Part shown: positions 32,450 to 44,988 of the stretch, in pieces
How the letters are laid out: each line of letters starts with the position of its first letter
Position numbering within the stretch: position 1 is the first letter of the stretch
Source of the DNA: Opisthorchis felineus
Lineage: Eukaryota; Platyhelminthes; Trematoda; Opisthorchiida; Opisthorchiidae
Length of the DNA stretch: 64,000 bases
Reading direction: 5' to 3'
NCBI GenBank assembly: GCA_004794785.1
Contig: SJOL01006401.1
Location: forward strand, 105,551 to 169,550
The notes under the pieces: generated by a model
What the model was told of the DNA's origin: nothing
What the model saw: only the letters and a program-made list of their open reading frames with translations
Database searches by the model: none
Program-made: the position numbers and the translations under genes

Positions 32450-32885
32450 TCATTCCATTTTTTCAGGATGAAATCTACAGTATGCAGCTTCTGACTCGTA
32501 AAAAACTGTGTTGTGTACCATTTTTAAGCTTGATGCTTGAGTTATTATTGTAGCAAGTCCACGAGGATCCTGAAACGCCGACATGAAGGCGAACGCATCA
32601 TTGAATTCCGACGCTGCTAAACACTCCCTACGCAGTTCTGTTGTCGTAGGACCGATAACGAGTGTCAGGTTGTAGTTAGCTTGTAAGCAATAAACGGTCT
32701 ACGGTATTATAAATGAGGATTATGGAATAAACCTCAACAAGTCTCTTGTCATCGAATCCAATCAAGTAGTTGTAGTCAGGCGGCACCGTGTGCGCTAGGT
32801 ATCGAGCGTTGGCTCGTTGTGACGCTCCTGAAGAAGCTCGCCCCTGCTTCACCAGAATGTTGATTGTACCACTGTTAAATTCCAT
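32450..32885 (-). CDS. Unrecognised 133-residue protein, two exons with a 34-bp intron
   Basis: Exon 1 (32885-32733, 51 codons) starts at ATG in good context (AAAAATGG). It ends YNYLIGFDDKRLVE at a GTTTAT donor, phase 0. A 34-bp intron (32732-32699) ends CCGTAG. Exon 2 (32698-32450) continues in phase for 82 codons: NYNLTLVIGPTTTELRREC, EFNDAFAFMSAFQDPRG, HNTVFYESEAAYCRFHPEK, stop. The long uninterrupted reading and balanced composition support a real gene. No signal peptide, helix or known family is evident. More exons upstream are possible, as the frame remains open to 32963. Confidence 0.5.
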
Positions 32886-32963
32886 TTTTGTGCTTATCTC
32901 AAAACTTTTTGACAAGAGAAATACGTATACAGCGCAGAAGTTGCCTGAACACTCCTGAAACAC

Positions 32964-33883
32964 TTGTTGAACGGAAGTTGCTCTTGATCAACCATTTTGT
33001 TTACCTTTTAGGTGTTGAAACTCTGATCGCTCAAACCAATTCATCATCAGGTCATGGTTGTTGAGTTCAGACTACAGTGTATACTGCTGCCGAAATAACG
33101 AGGATTCGAATCAATTCGAACAGAAAAGTGTATGAAAAGGCAAGTGACAGGATATGAAACCAGTGATCCCTCAATTGACTGAGCTATATTGCACGCTATA
33201 ACCCCGAGTAGACTCAGATTTCAAACTGATCCGTTACATCCCTGCGGCCATAACGTGTTTAGCTCGCTAGTCGTCTAAATTCGGTTATAACCATTTTGGA
33301 GTGAACACCGCTGGGACCCAACGAAAATTTTCTCCTGTGTGAAGTACCCTCTATCAGGATTCAGTGATTTCTCCTTCGTTTGATGCCACTTGTACTGTTG
33401 ATGAAAACCATTTGACATCAGCCTAGTGAGCCATACAATGCGTAGCTGTGTACCACTTTGTCGTAAGTATGCGCTTTTATTGGTCTGAAGGAGCAGTGAT
33501 GAATGTGGTGCAGTAATCATGCATATATGGCACACAAACACCGCTTGGTTGTCTCAGCTTTGAGACAACCACACGATTTTATTCATCAAACTGCCTGGGG
33601 CTTCAACATACAAAGGTGTCCCTCGACGTGTTCATACCTGGGACTTTCCAATATAAAATGCAGACAAAATAAAAACATGGCTCAGTCTCTGACAACACCG
33701 AGGACACTGTGTGCCCTGAAGGTTTAAGATTCGTATCAGAGTAAATGATTCTGAAAACCAGTAGAAGAATTACGAACTAGTCTATGCTGTCGTTGTGACC
33801 GATCTTGTCCAGAAAGCCTACGCCATTTCAATCCTCTCGCTCTTGAAGTAACTACGCAGAAGGTTTATCGAAGCTCCTCAACA
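32964..33883. other. No gene recognised
   Basis: Contains the perfect hairpin at 33546-33571 and an 88-codon minus frame (33275-33541) of unknown nature. Confidence 0.3.
33546..33571. repeat. Perfect 11-bp inverted repeat
   Basis: TGGTTGTCTCA, a GCTT loop, then TGAGACAACCA. It could form a tight hairpin in DNA or RNA. No element boundary is visible beside it. Confidence 0.8.
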
Positions 33884-33926
33884 ACCCAAGACCGGTTTCG
33901 TCCCTCTTGGGGATCATCAGGTAGGT
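33884..33926 (-). ncRNA. Hammerhead-like motif of a second family
   Basis: On the minus strand ACCTAC precedes CTGATGA (33920-33914). A stem II of TCCC/GGGA, C, GAAA (33899-33896), a loopless stem III CC/GG, and TC follow, with predicted cleavage 3' of the C at 33890. Then TTGGGT can pair with ACCTAC except at the first position. The G that normally follows CTGATGA is missing, so activity is doubtful. It has a different sequence and stem III from the 17772 family. Confidence 0.5.
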
Positions 33927-34816
33927 GCAGTCCTTCTGGTTTTTCCTTTGCGTACTAAGTGATGGGGAACCATTTTTCTTGATGGTAGGTTGACTAGGAA
34001 TTGCATAACGATCCGTGAGTTAGTTCCTGTGAGTATTTGAGGTATAGAAAGATGTACGCGACGCACTTATAATGTCAGTAATATAAATCGTATGTTCATG
34101 TGCTTCTCAGTTTGCGTTGATTCAGTGAGACTGATATGACTACCGAGTCAAGGCTGGGTACAAAACAGTTTACTAAAAACATATTAAGCCAAATGGCTTT
34201 GAATATTGCAGTGTCCATTGAGAGCTTACTTTACTGCAGATACTGCCTCAAAAGCCTGGACCAACAGAAGTTCCCCACCTTGAATACTAGGTCCTGCTCA
34301 CATTGAAAAATAATCACCGGGCAGTAGGGTTTGTTGTAGCTGTCTGTGCTAAGGATAACAGTACTTAAAATCTCAGCGGTTCCGATCCATTCGTGATGCA
34401 TGGTTATTGTGCACAGCAAGGCCGGACAACCGTTATTTATGCTTAAATGAGATTTTTCGAGGTGTTTTGGCAGCCTGAAGTCGACTACTACGGGGACTAC
34501 TGCCCAGGCTGGAATCCACCTGTCTCAAACCAGCTGTCTTCTGCTTTATTGAATTTTACTCGCTAAATCCTCACTGAAGAGTGATGTGTTTAAAACACTT
34601 GCCTTGCACCGTCATCATCCACAGTACCACTATGAGCGTCGTCATCGTCGACGCCGCTGTCCACAATGACAGCGACATCGACGTGGGAAACCAGCGCTTC
34701 ACTGCAGCATTATAGTGCCTGGATAGACGTGTTTGCATATTTCTATAACCTCAAGGTTCACGCTCGAAACAGTTATCAGCCGAATAAACAAAAGAAGCAG
34801 TGAAGCTTGCTTACAC

Positions 34817-34987
34817 TTTCAGGCTGAATGCACGGTGCAATACACTCGCATTTGTTCTTGATGTTCTGGGCTTGGTACAGACTGTTCGGTTAATCCAGCA
34901 GGGTTCATCGGCGTGATCTGCTGTCGGGTACAGAATATACCAGGGGCTTTCCTCCGGCAAACACCAAGAAGCTGAAGAGTCCTTCCA
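34817..34987 (-). CDS. Possible internal exon, unknown product
   Basis: Acceptor GGTTTCCGTCAG, 57 codons in phase 0, then a GTGTAAG donor. It reads WKDSSASWCLPEESPWYILY and DEPCWINRTVCTKP, with three Cys and an N-glycosylation site (NRT), as in extracellular regions. A second frame is also open, so the reading is uncertain. Confidence 0.28.
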
Positions 34988-37900
34988 CTGACGGAAACCT
35001 TGGCCCACACCCGAATTCCCCAACACTAATTAGGCGTGGCCATCGTTCTAAATGCTGAAAAGTAATCTCTATCGTAATCTATTCTGCGGCAGTCTTTGTT
35101 CATTGCACAATTATGTTCTCATGTGCATGGTACGTCAAAGCGAACAGATTGGCTTGGTAACAATTAGTGTTATGGCTTTGACCTGGAAAAGCTTTCATGC
35201 CGAGTGAATGTTTGGTTCGCTGTTTCCCTACTTTATTTCTCTTTCCCCACAGACATGTGTCGCAGAGGGGAATCAATAAGAGAGAAACACCAGTAGGAGG
35301 CAATGATTAGCCCCAGTAAGGATTTTTCCAAGGCAACTTGTAACCGTAGTCCGATCTGTCCAGACCGTAAGTACTATGACTGGTTTTCGTCACTCATGAT
35401 TTGTAGAGGTCGTCAACCTGGTCCGTCAATAAATGACTGCACAAACTGCGTGTCTCAATACGACGTTGTGGTCTGTAGTTGGTTCTATCGGTTGTAGTTG
35501 TTCCATCGGTCAATCAAAGCATAGGGTCATAGGATGCAAAATATAGTCTTAAAAATCCATGACAGACTTAGATGTGGTCTGTGGGATTCATTTGGTCATC
35601 GCTTTGTCAATAGGTCTGGATCGTCCGGAACCTTGTTGATGATTTCGAAGATAGAGTTCATATCTATTTAGTGCGCAGTTTCAACCAAGTAAGCCACAAT
35701 AGTGCTCAAATTACTGCCTGACAGTTATTCTTCAAGCCAGGCTAGATGTGCTTCCGTCGGATGCAGGATTGGCAGACCGACACCAGCCATGTTTTAGGAC
35801 GCCGGCTTTGCAGACCCCTTCTAGCAGTCCTCTTACGAAGTCGGTTTCATTAAAAAAAACCATGATTTTCCTCAACCTCAAAGACAAGCCCACCATGCGA
35901 GTCTACTCCATGCGTTCACAGTCCCTCAAGTACTGCTGCGCGGCAATACATATTTTAGGCTGACCCTTATGCAAAACCGATGATCCAGCGGACCTCGAAT
36001 TTCAATCATAGAAAGAATTACAAAAACCTTAAGTTCCTCAGTATTCCTTTTAAGGTAGCCTAGTGTGGTAATGGAATGACATGGTATTCAAGGAAGAAGT
36101 AACCGGAAATGATTAATTGGACCACCTCGAATAGTATTATCCCACCAAAGATGGACGTCATTGTGAATATCAATTGTCACACTTATCACAGCCAGTGTGC
36201 TTTTGAAAAATTCAAGAAAATTCGGAAAGTTTGATGAGGTATTGAAATGAGTAATCAATGAAGCAGTCAACTTTGAAGATGTTTTTTATTACATGAGCAT
36301 ATTGCTGGTTTTCCTTTCAGGATCCACGGAAATATGTGGGCCACAGGGTACATTACAGTTTTATGAGCAGTTTTGCACGTCATGTAGTGTTCCAGTTCAT
36401 TTTTTTCAGATATATGGAGCAGTTCGATAGCGTTTAGGAATATTTTTCAGTAAACTTCGAAAAAATGAGCCTACTGAAGCTTGTTTAGTATTCGAAAATT
36501 GTTCCATCAGTAATAATTTGCGTGCACTTGAACCCTATCTGGTGATCAAAGGAAGCAAAATAAAAGCTTACGCCCGGAAAGCCTTTCGACTTCATGGAAA
36601 TTGTTTGCGACACTGACAGGATTAGCGTAAATTTCAAGTGATAGGGGATAACTAAAAAAGGTCCCACTGTAGACACGAATGTCTGAGAATGGCGGCTCAC
36701 TATTTATTGTTTGTCAGATGACTTAGTTCATCAGTTGCAGCCACCTTACCATCAGGATGCAACGACGGTGTGATTACCAACTGGAATGTAAGTTTATCCT
36801 GGGGGTGTGAGGTGGGTTGAATACTACCACGACAAGTATACGCTCTTACCAGTGCAAGCAATCGTTTTTGTTTGTCACCATTAGGATCCTATAGTTAACG
36901 GGATTAGGTAGTATCTGACTTCTGGCCAAAAATTTTGCTAACAAAGTACCGATGTTGATGCTTCTTCATCTACAATATCCTATTCTTCAAAACCCAGAAA
37001 AGTGAATGTAGATCGAAACACATTCCACTTTACTGGACCGATTAGTTCGCGTTGGAACTTCACAGAACTTGGGCTGAACTTTTGGTGTCTACTACCGTGC
37101 AACGTTAATGGACAATAATTATTTTTATTTATCCAACTTCTCGTTGTTAGTTCGTACAGTGGAACGTTAAACTGAAAATCTGTCTGAATTTGTTACGGTT
37201 AGAACACCGACCAGGATAGGAACTGAAAGTGTTTAACACAACTGCATATTATGTGCGAGCTTTCCGCTTCTACGCAATATAAGCATAGTTACTTTTTGAC
37301 GAGAATCAGATGCTGTAAATTTCAGCTGTAAATCGTGGGCATGTCTAGCGTCCGTGTTGAAACATTTCCACCCTCCATCTGTATTAAATTGTCTCCCCCA
37401 TCCATCCCTCGCTTTCTGATAAGCCTAACATTGAAGTTGCAGCCATATTTTCCACTCCAAACGTTAGCTTGTACCAAAAATTGCTACTGAGTTCTGTTGC
37501 GCTAAAGTGAGTTACCAAAAATAGAAGGTGTCCATTGAATGTGCTCCAGTGCTTCATCCGCTATCTAGAAAGGCTGCAACTTTTTGAAAATAAGATTCAC
37601 CGTCGTTATGCTATAGGTTCCTGTGCAAACCAGTTAACCGATCAGTTGTAGTTCATTTCTGGCTTGTTTCCACAGTCCCCAGTTAGGCTGCTTTCCTGTT
37701 GTCTTTACTAACTCGGTTAATCTACACCAACGATGAAAGCACTAGGCTCAAACAGTACTCATTAAACTTCATCAACCATCTAAATCCTGTGCATTGCAAG
37801 ACTAATCATCATACACTTGTTCAAAAGATGTAATTCTGGTGCGTTCAGCCTACTCTGGTCTGGCAACAGTAACATGCCCGCCCCGCAAGCCAGATGCTAA

Positions 37901-38334
37901 GTAAATTCACTGCTAATTAACACGTGATACAGCGAAATCTAAGACAGACTCTCTCTGCTTGGTGTAGTCTAAACAGGATAACTTCGTCAGGAGAGCAGAA
38001 AAGCTCCAATCGTGAGTGACCTCGAATGTGTTCACAAGCACTCAACCTTAAATCTCTTATTCATAAATGTGAACGAGCTATATCCAGCCGAAATTTAATT
38101 TTAGCTGACAGCGAGTCCTACAACATGCAGAGGTAGATCCATCAGCTGTGATACCGACAGTATCCGGTAACGGTGAAAGTAAAAGGTCGTTCAGTTGAAT
38201 GACCGGGCAGTCAACACTCTATAAGACATCAACAATAACATTAGGGTTCATGCTTACTATTACGTGTCTCCTGACAAGGTCCCTGTTTGTATTCTGTTGC
38301 TTACCAAGGAATACTTGAATCAACGGAAACATAC
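34988..38334. other. No gene confidently recognised
   Basis: Several strong acceptors occur (35233-35252, 36308-36320, 36440-36450) with short open frames on both strands. The plus frame at 36321 contains LQFYEQFCTSCSVPV, faintly like a B-box, but it lacks the expected ligands and competes with other open frames. (TCATCG)-rich sequence lies at 34610-34680. Confidence 0.3.
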
Positions 38335-38512
38335 CCTTGTGTGAATGGGTTGAGAGAGTCGATTTGATGTGTCTGAGCCCTCTATTTGTCGTTTTTCGTG
38401 CTTCTGGGGTGGCTTTTTCGGATTAATAGTTTGCATTTCAAGCCTTCCACCGGTGAACACCTCGTTGACTGGAACCTTTCCGCCCTTCGAAGGTGCGGTT
38501 CTGGGCAGACTT
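38335..38512 (-). CDS. Internal exon, unknown product
   Basis: The acceptor is TTTTTGAGAACCAACAG. One base completes a codon, then 59 codons read PSKGGKVPVNEVFTGGRLEM and PKKPPQKHEKRQIEGSDTSN. It ends exactly at a GTATGT donor, phase 0. The basic, Lys/Pro-rich product suggests a cytosolic or nuclear protein. Flanking exons were not identified. Confidence 0.45.
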
Positions 38513-39429
38513 CTGTTGGTTCTCAAAAATGCAAAAATAAAATTGGAGTAGTGATTCATTTACAAATAAAACCGAGCTCTTATGTGCTTGAGAATGGCAT
38601 GGTACACCAATAAACCGTTATTCAGGAAAACTCATGAAACTTTTAGAACGTAGCTGTCGAGAAATCTGATTATTAATTGTCAAGGGAAAGAGACAACTTG
38701 TAGCCACCCCCCAATCGTCTACCAACTTCAGCTCTCGTCCATCTTCGCACGTAGAGATAAGTATCTAGGATTCATGATTGCACTATCAGATCCTGAAATT
38801 CCCGTGTTTATTCACCCCCGCAGCACATGCACAGTAACACATACCTGATTAAATACAATTGATCACCATATGAACACATCTTTTTCAGTCATTAACATGG
38901 TTTTAGCTGAGATTATCTATATCAGCAGTATAAACTTTAAACTATCTTTGGAAATTAGAAAGTCAGTAATGACTGCTACGGTAAAGTGAGCTAAATGCCG
39001 AAAACATCTTCCCATGTCTCTTTTCAAACATCACGTATTATGTTATGGGCATTATTATAACCACAAGATGTACGAGTGACACTCTGCATGTGAAGCCGGT
39101 AAATGTATTACTTCCAAGACAAATTAACAGAGCAAACTGCACTCGGTGCCCCGCAGTAGATTTAATTTAAATTGAAAGCTCTGAATAAACATAAGAATTT
39201 CTTTGACAGTCTCATTCATTCACTTACCAGTGCTGAATAAGAATGTAGAGCAAATGCGGAATTCTATGAAGAATGAGTATGCGATTCCGGTCAACCTCTT
39301 ATTTCTGGACTATTCGTATTTATCCCCTGAGTATGTAATGATCGCTTCGCTTAGGAGTTTTCTTCTGACTACTTACACTGGAAGGATTCGATTGTCTGCT
39401 TATTTATTTTCTGTCTATTTTTGTATAAC
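38513..39429. other. No gene recognised
   Basis: Short frames only. Confidence 0.3.
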
Positions 39430-39800
39430 CATCATCGAGAGCATAACATCAGTGGTCAACACTAATGCATCACTGCCGTGCAACCGAGATTTACTTGAAA
39501 ACTTTATTTTGAAGAAAATAGTGAAAGTGGGCGGGGAGGAGACTTAATGCTGGTCTACCACAGTCATTCCGAGTTGCTTACACCTCCAAACACTCGTTCA
39601 GGCAATCTGGATAGAAAGTGACAACAAGAATGCCACTGACATCGATTGGAAGCCATATATTGCAGAGTCTCCAACCGTGTACAGGGGGGAAACACGCGAT
39701 CCCATCCCGGAAGGCGAGTTGCACCTACAGTACCCGGACCTTTCTTACCGCTTTCACACCCCTCTGCCAGGTCAAAAGCCGAAAACCCGTATGCTTGCAT
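39430..39800 (-). mobile_element. LINE-B 3' end fragment
   Basis: Reading leftwards, the LINE-B C-terminal and 3' UTR sequence (GAGCGAGTGTTTGGAGG-like stretches; protein [15 protein letters not shown] [18 protein letters not shown] and RCQWHSC) ends with CACGGCAGTGATGCATTAG and CTCTCGATGATGG at about 39430. It matches 9500-9867 in inverse orientation. The fragment is 5'-truncated, as usual for LINE insertions. Confidence 0.75.
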
Positions 39801-42800
39801 CACTCTGAATTAGGCAAAGTAAAGATAGTTTCTAACACCAAACATCTCTGTGCATCGCCTATGGAGTGACTGCTTCCCAGTAACCTGATTTTCGAAATGG
39901 TTTTGTATGGAAAAATTAAATTCGGGACTAGTAGCCGGTATAGCCTAGCAACAGTCACTGAATAAAAAACATTTGTACCAAATACAGTACCTTTGGACAC
40001 AACCAAACCAGTGTTGACAGAAAGTGAGCTGGACAAAGGACTGAGCTTCCCTTATTCTGGGTTTAACCGGTGAAAGTTGGTGCACCTGTGTTGAACTGTC
40101 TTTCCGTCATCCCGATGTGGTTACCAGGTAAGGCGAATCAAGCTCAAAAGCTTAATTTACCTGAACATGTAACGTAGGTCAGATGACTTATACAAAGTGC
40201 ACATCAAACAGTATAAACTGAATAGTGGACAGTGGTTTTGATTTGGTGTCTATAGATTTATCTCACGCAAAGTTGGCGGCCAAAAAATACATGACATTTC
40301 TTGTCAGTGGTCAGCCAGTGCAATCCGACTGGTACAAATCCAACAGTTCCCCTAGCAACTGATGGTTACAAGTCTGAAGCTGATCAAAACGATTTTAATT
40401 ACATGGCAACATTAAGTTACGTAATACCGCAGCACTAAAACACTGCTAATTTTCACATACAGCGTTGATCAGTCTTCTTTTGAATTATCAGTTTTCATTG
40501 ACGATAAAGCCCGAAACATTCAACTTCCTCCGGAAAATCTGATGAAATTCTTTGTGAATAAACAATAATTTGGACACTTCTGAGTATTCTATTTTACCAT
40601 CTCTCGAAAAGTGTAAATTTTGGCGCCAAATTGGTCCCAGTTTTGGGACAAGACTGATAAATAATGTGAACTTTGCTCGTTTTATTCAGATTATAATTGC
40701 ATCGAGTTAAAGGATACGAGAAAGTGCATAAAGCAAAATCGTGACCGTCAAAGCCATAGCTAACCGTCAAATTCATTCACATGGATCTGGTTTCCCAACT
40801 ATGTTCCACTCATTATTGGGTTGGTCTTTGGAGGTGGAGCAATTGTACAGCTTTTCAGGTTTAGGCGAAAACCGACTTTAAAACATCCCTATTCAGCTTT
40901 GAAAAGCCATCCACTGGCAAATCTATAGCCCCTTGGAGGAAGACATTGTATCAACTGCATAGTCAAATGACCTCAGTACATCCCTCCAGCATGTCGACCA
41001 TATTCTTGGCGTGGCAGTTCATAATGATATGTTACTTTGTTCTGCTGAAGGCGCAGTTTTTATGGGTAGTCAAACCGCGATTGTGATAAGTTTAATTATT
41101 CTGTGGTAGGTATGGCATCAGTCGCTCAGTTAAACAGCTGGAATGAGATAACTAGGACAAAATCACTGAGCAGATAGGCCTCCTTTTCACTGATTGTGAT
41201 TAACTAGTTAAAATTGTAATTTTAGGAGACTTTTGCAGATGACGCTCTAAACGCTACGACGCAGCACTACTGTGGTTACTTAGTAAAAACCGAGTGCATT
41301 TTTGGCCCCACGCAATAGGAATACATGGTGGATGACTATGAAGATGAGCATTGTTGGTGCTGCTCAGCAAGACTGGAATAACCGCCCAGTTCTAAGTGAC
41401 TTCCCGGCTCAAGGTGATTTAACTGATGGAAGGAAATTGGAAATTTGTAATTACCAATCAAGTTGGAAATTTATCTGCACTTTTGCGTGTGGTCTTTATC
41501 AAGTTCAACCTTACAAACTTTATTTGCGTCTACATGCATATTTTATACGTTTAAAGGTGGGGTCGTTTTGCAGAATATTCTTCAATTTCCAAAACACAGT
41601 GAATTACGCAGAACTTAAAGTATGTTATGACATGGTGGACGAATAAACCTGACAGCAGCCTAGCTATAGCCGTCACTGACGTGTTAACATGGTCTATTAC
41701 CCCGAAAATGTCACCTAAATCCAAAAAAGAATGACGCATGGGGGGTCATGCGGAATCAGTTTTGAAACTTCAGAATGAATTCTTATGATATAATTCATTA
41801 GTCTATTATCTCATGAGTGTGGACTTCGTGTTGTTCATAATTTCTATGTAGACTCTTCAAAACGCAACAACCCAGAACAACAAATTAAAGATTCCGCAAT
41901 TTTTATTAACAGTGTATGGTGGCGATTATTGGACTTTGTGGGCAGAAATATTTTATTTCTAATAAATTTGATCCGCCAGAATGGTTTCACAAACGTGATG
42001 TTTCACTGGGTTTACTGCGGCGCACTGATATATTTTCAAAGTAACTTTCTGGCGGAATTCACTTTAACAGTTCGAAAACATTGCCCAGTGATAATACTGT
42101 GTAGGTCGATGGTGACGCCGCTGTTTGGTTTGGAAACTGTATGGAGGTTATGGTGCTGGAGACCACAAAACACGTCAGTCCACTAAGCACGTGGCTGAAG
42201 ACAGTTAATCCACTACGTTAAACAGATCAGCGCCGAAAAGTAATGTCCATGGCTTTTTCAAGCAAATTAAATAGCCTCGCATCATAACACTGGTGGACTT
42301 TGTTTGGGACTCACAACTTGTTTAGCAGGGTATATGTTTCTTGTTCCAACATCTACTCTAATGCTTTCTGCTCCTGCAGATCTCAGTTATTGAGTTGTAT
42401 GGTGGATGGTTGTATAGAGAATAAGCCTAGCATGTGGAATATACCACATCAAAGGTCGGTTCCCTGGGTTACTTATGAATAAGTCATAGATACGAGAGTG
42501 TCTAAGGTATATGTGACACAATAAGACTATGTGAATCACGCTCCGATTCTATTATAAGTTGTGAAGCACATCTGTCATTTTGGCTGAAGTAGTTTGTCAG
42601 TTTGAATTATTTCTCTGCTGTTTCCAGCGATTTTATATTCTACCCAATCAGGATAAGAAAGCAAACCAAATAATGCTTAGCGCGTACTATGTTGTTAGCT
42701 TGACAACACACAGTGAATGTAAAACCACGTCAAAATACTTTTTTGTCAGCCTCCACCGGCTTATCAGAGTGAACTGTTCGAAGTGTTTCCTTTCAAAAAA

Positions 42801-43356
42801 AGATATATCAGTCGAATCACAATAAATCCTATATGTATGAGGATCAGTGCATCGATATAAACCTCTGGACAGAACCAAAGACCTCTAGTCCCGCCTTGCA
42901 GGCAAGATGCGCTGGCTAAGTAGGATGTTACCGAAGAGAACGAGTTAAATTTTCTAATATTGCTCAACCCTCATAAATCGCCTGTGTCTGGCAGTGTCCA
43001 CCCAATTTCACTGAGGTAACTAGCTCATTTTCACGTCAGTCCACTGGCAACGCAGTGTACAGACTCTCTTAAACAGGAACAACTCTAAGTCAAATGATGA
43101 AACCTGTATAAAACACACTTCGGGAAGCTACCAATCAGTTACTTTAACGTGCCTAGTTTGAAATTTACGAAAGGAACCATATCTAGTTGAAAGCGACAAG
43201 AGTTGTCTTCACAGGCGCGTCCACATGTAGCCAACCATGTCAAATCAGTCTTAGGATGGCCAGAGGATGACGAGTTTGACCAAAGCCTCTGCAGACGATC
43301 CAGACAAAATTTCTGACCCCAAAGAAGGCACGTCAACATAACGGGTTGTTCACCGT
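39801..43356. other. No gene confidently recognised
   Basis: Possible exons without partners: a frame after the acceptor at 41311 (EYMVDDYEDEHCWCC) and one after CTGCTCCTGCAG at 42380 (SQLLSCMVDGCIENKPSMWN). Both are too short to call. Confidence 0.3.
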
Positions 43357-43390
43357 GGCAAGAATCAGCAAGAATCGGCAAGAATCAGGC
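43357..43390. repeat. Short tandem repeat, AGAATCRGCA x3
   Basis: GGCAAGAATCAGCAAGAATC, then GGCAAGAATCAGG: three units of about 10 bp. Confidence 0.7.
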
Positions 43391-43439
43391 CTAAGCCTCG
43401 CATAAAATGTTATATGCGTTAATGATCCGCTTTTAAATA

Positions 43440-44240
43440 TACATCCTTATTTTCAACTTACGCAGATAATGTCAAATTGTGGAGGATTATTCACAAAAGT
43501 GATAACCGAGATCTTCCACAGCAAGACCTGAACTATGTGGTGAAGTGGTAGAAAGTGAAGCCCATCCCAAAATGTGGACAAGTGCATGTATCCGCACAGC
43601 TGTAGAAAGGCTGACATTAGAGCCCTCTATATCGAGGCGACGGTATTTAGTACGTCGCATAGTGAAAGAGACTTCAGGGATGTGATAAAGAGCATTGTCA
43701 AGGCAACAGCCTGCATAAGTCGGGTCTGCGCATTGGCCACAGGTGTCTTTCATAAAGCTTACATCAAAAGCGTTTACGATCCTCTGTGGCGCCAAACGCA
43801 CTCGCATCTAGTGGACCCGCAGCATCAGAATAGCTAGTGAAAATAGAGTGAGTAATGAACAGCTGAAAAAACTGGCAGATGAGTTAGAAAATGTGGAATA
43901 CGAAGAAATGTCTTGGTCCACGCATCTATCCGTTATCATGAGGGATAGAATTGGCACGGATGTTCTACGGCCGTACAACATTGAGGTTTATTTAATTATA
44001 AGTAGGACTTTAAGTGAGATGGGAAAACAGTAGGTGAGGGAACGACCTGGTGCTAGCCTATCGCTAGCATTCTGAGAGGCCTACGAGTACAAGCACCTGG
44101 TCAGACAACCCAGAAACCAACTGATAAAGCGGATTGCGCTGACGTCGACTAGCCGTCATTTCCTGCAATGTCTCCAGCTAAGAACAGGGTGATGGCGAAA
44201 AACGCCCCCTGAAAGGTGGACCGCGCAAACTGCACCCAGA
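43440..44240. other. Unassigned, possibly an old repeat
   Basis: Frames at 43574-43837 (plus) and 43848-44033 (plus) show no clear domain. Confidence 0.25.
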
Positions 44241-44451
44241 TTCTTCCTAATCTCTCCCAGACCATTCTGCCCAGTCATACATTATCCATCTGGGGCTTCG
44301 CGTCATTCTAAATGGGGTACAGAGAACAACATCAATCTGGGTAGGTGATGTTTCAGCAGGCGTGGTAAATGTCTGAGCCACTGCAGTTGACGGCGCTAGG
44401 TGTTTCCCGCGACTGAAGAACCCGCTGAACAAAAGAATCCCCTTTTCCCAA

Positions 44452-44988
44452 CTACATCGCTGTGAATTCGTTGACGCCATCGGACACCAGCAACGCTTGA
44501 GATATCGGTTTTAAAAAATATGAGAACACCTTACATAATCTGTCCATAGAATCCATGTCTCGCAGCCACAACAAAAAGGCCCTTACAGTGGTTTGGTGCA
44601 CGTTCCCCTTGAGACCCAGTGACGTGTATTTCTGACGCCACAAGTGACGCAAATTAGCAAACAATATTGCAAGGAACTTGGTTAGAGGCTGCATGTTCTG
44701 GAGTATGACTGTGTGCTTTGAAGGGGTTAGGCGCGTGACAAAAGATGGTATGATGGTGATCAGTTTATTCAATAGGGTAATGGCTCGGCCTTCTTCTTCA
44801 TAATAAGATCGATGTAGCCTGCGTACCCCCAGATCAACAAGGTCCTTACCAGCAAATATTTGAACACCGGAGTTTCGAAGACCTTCCAGTGTCCACCTTA
44901 TTATTTTATCAGTTATAAATTTGAACGATCCAGAGCCTTTGACTTCAAAGCCTGACCGAAAGGAGGTGGGTGGATGCTCGCATACCAC
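44452..44988 (-). pseudogene. LINE-B internal-deletion copy: leader joined to reverse transcriptase
   Basis: Reading leftwards, a piece of LINE-B leader (GGTCAGGCTTTGAAGTCAAAG, near 44960) passes directly into reverse transcriptase at WTLEGLRNSGVQIFAGKDLVD, then IIPSFVTRLTPSKHTVILQN and LFANLRHLWRQKYTSLGLKG. The YADD box is lost by frameshift (VDLGVRRLHRSYY). All of the endonuclease is missing. Fragments may continue to about 44250. Confidence 0.7.

Noticed and set aside
35303..35497. TNF-receptor-like cysteine repeat
   Set aside because: Cysteine spacing is only loosely similar, and a GTAAGT donor inside the frame makes the reading uncertain.
36309..36460. B-box zinc finger of a TRIM-like gene
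   Set aside because: LQFYEQFCTSCSVPV is suggestive, but the preceding ligand pattern is wrong and two other frames are equally open.
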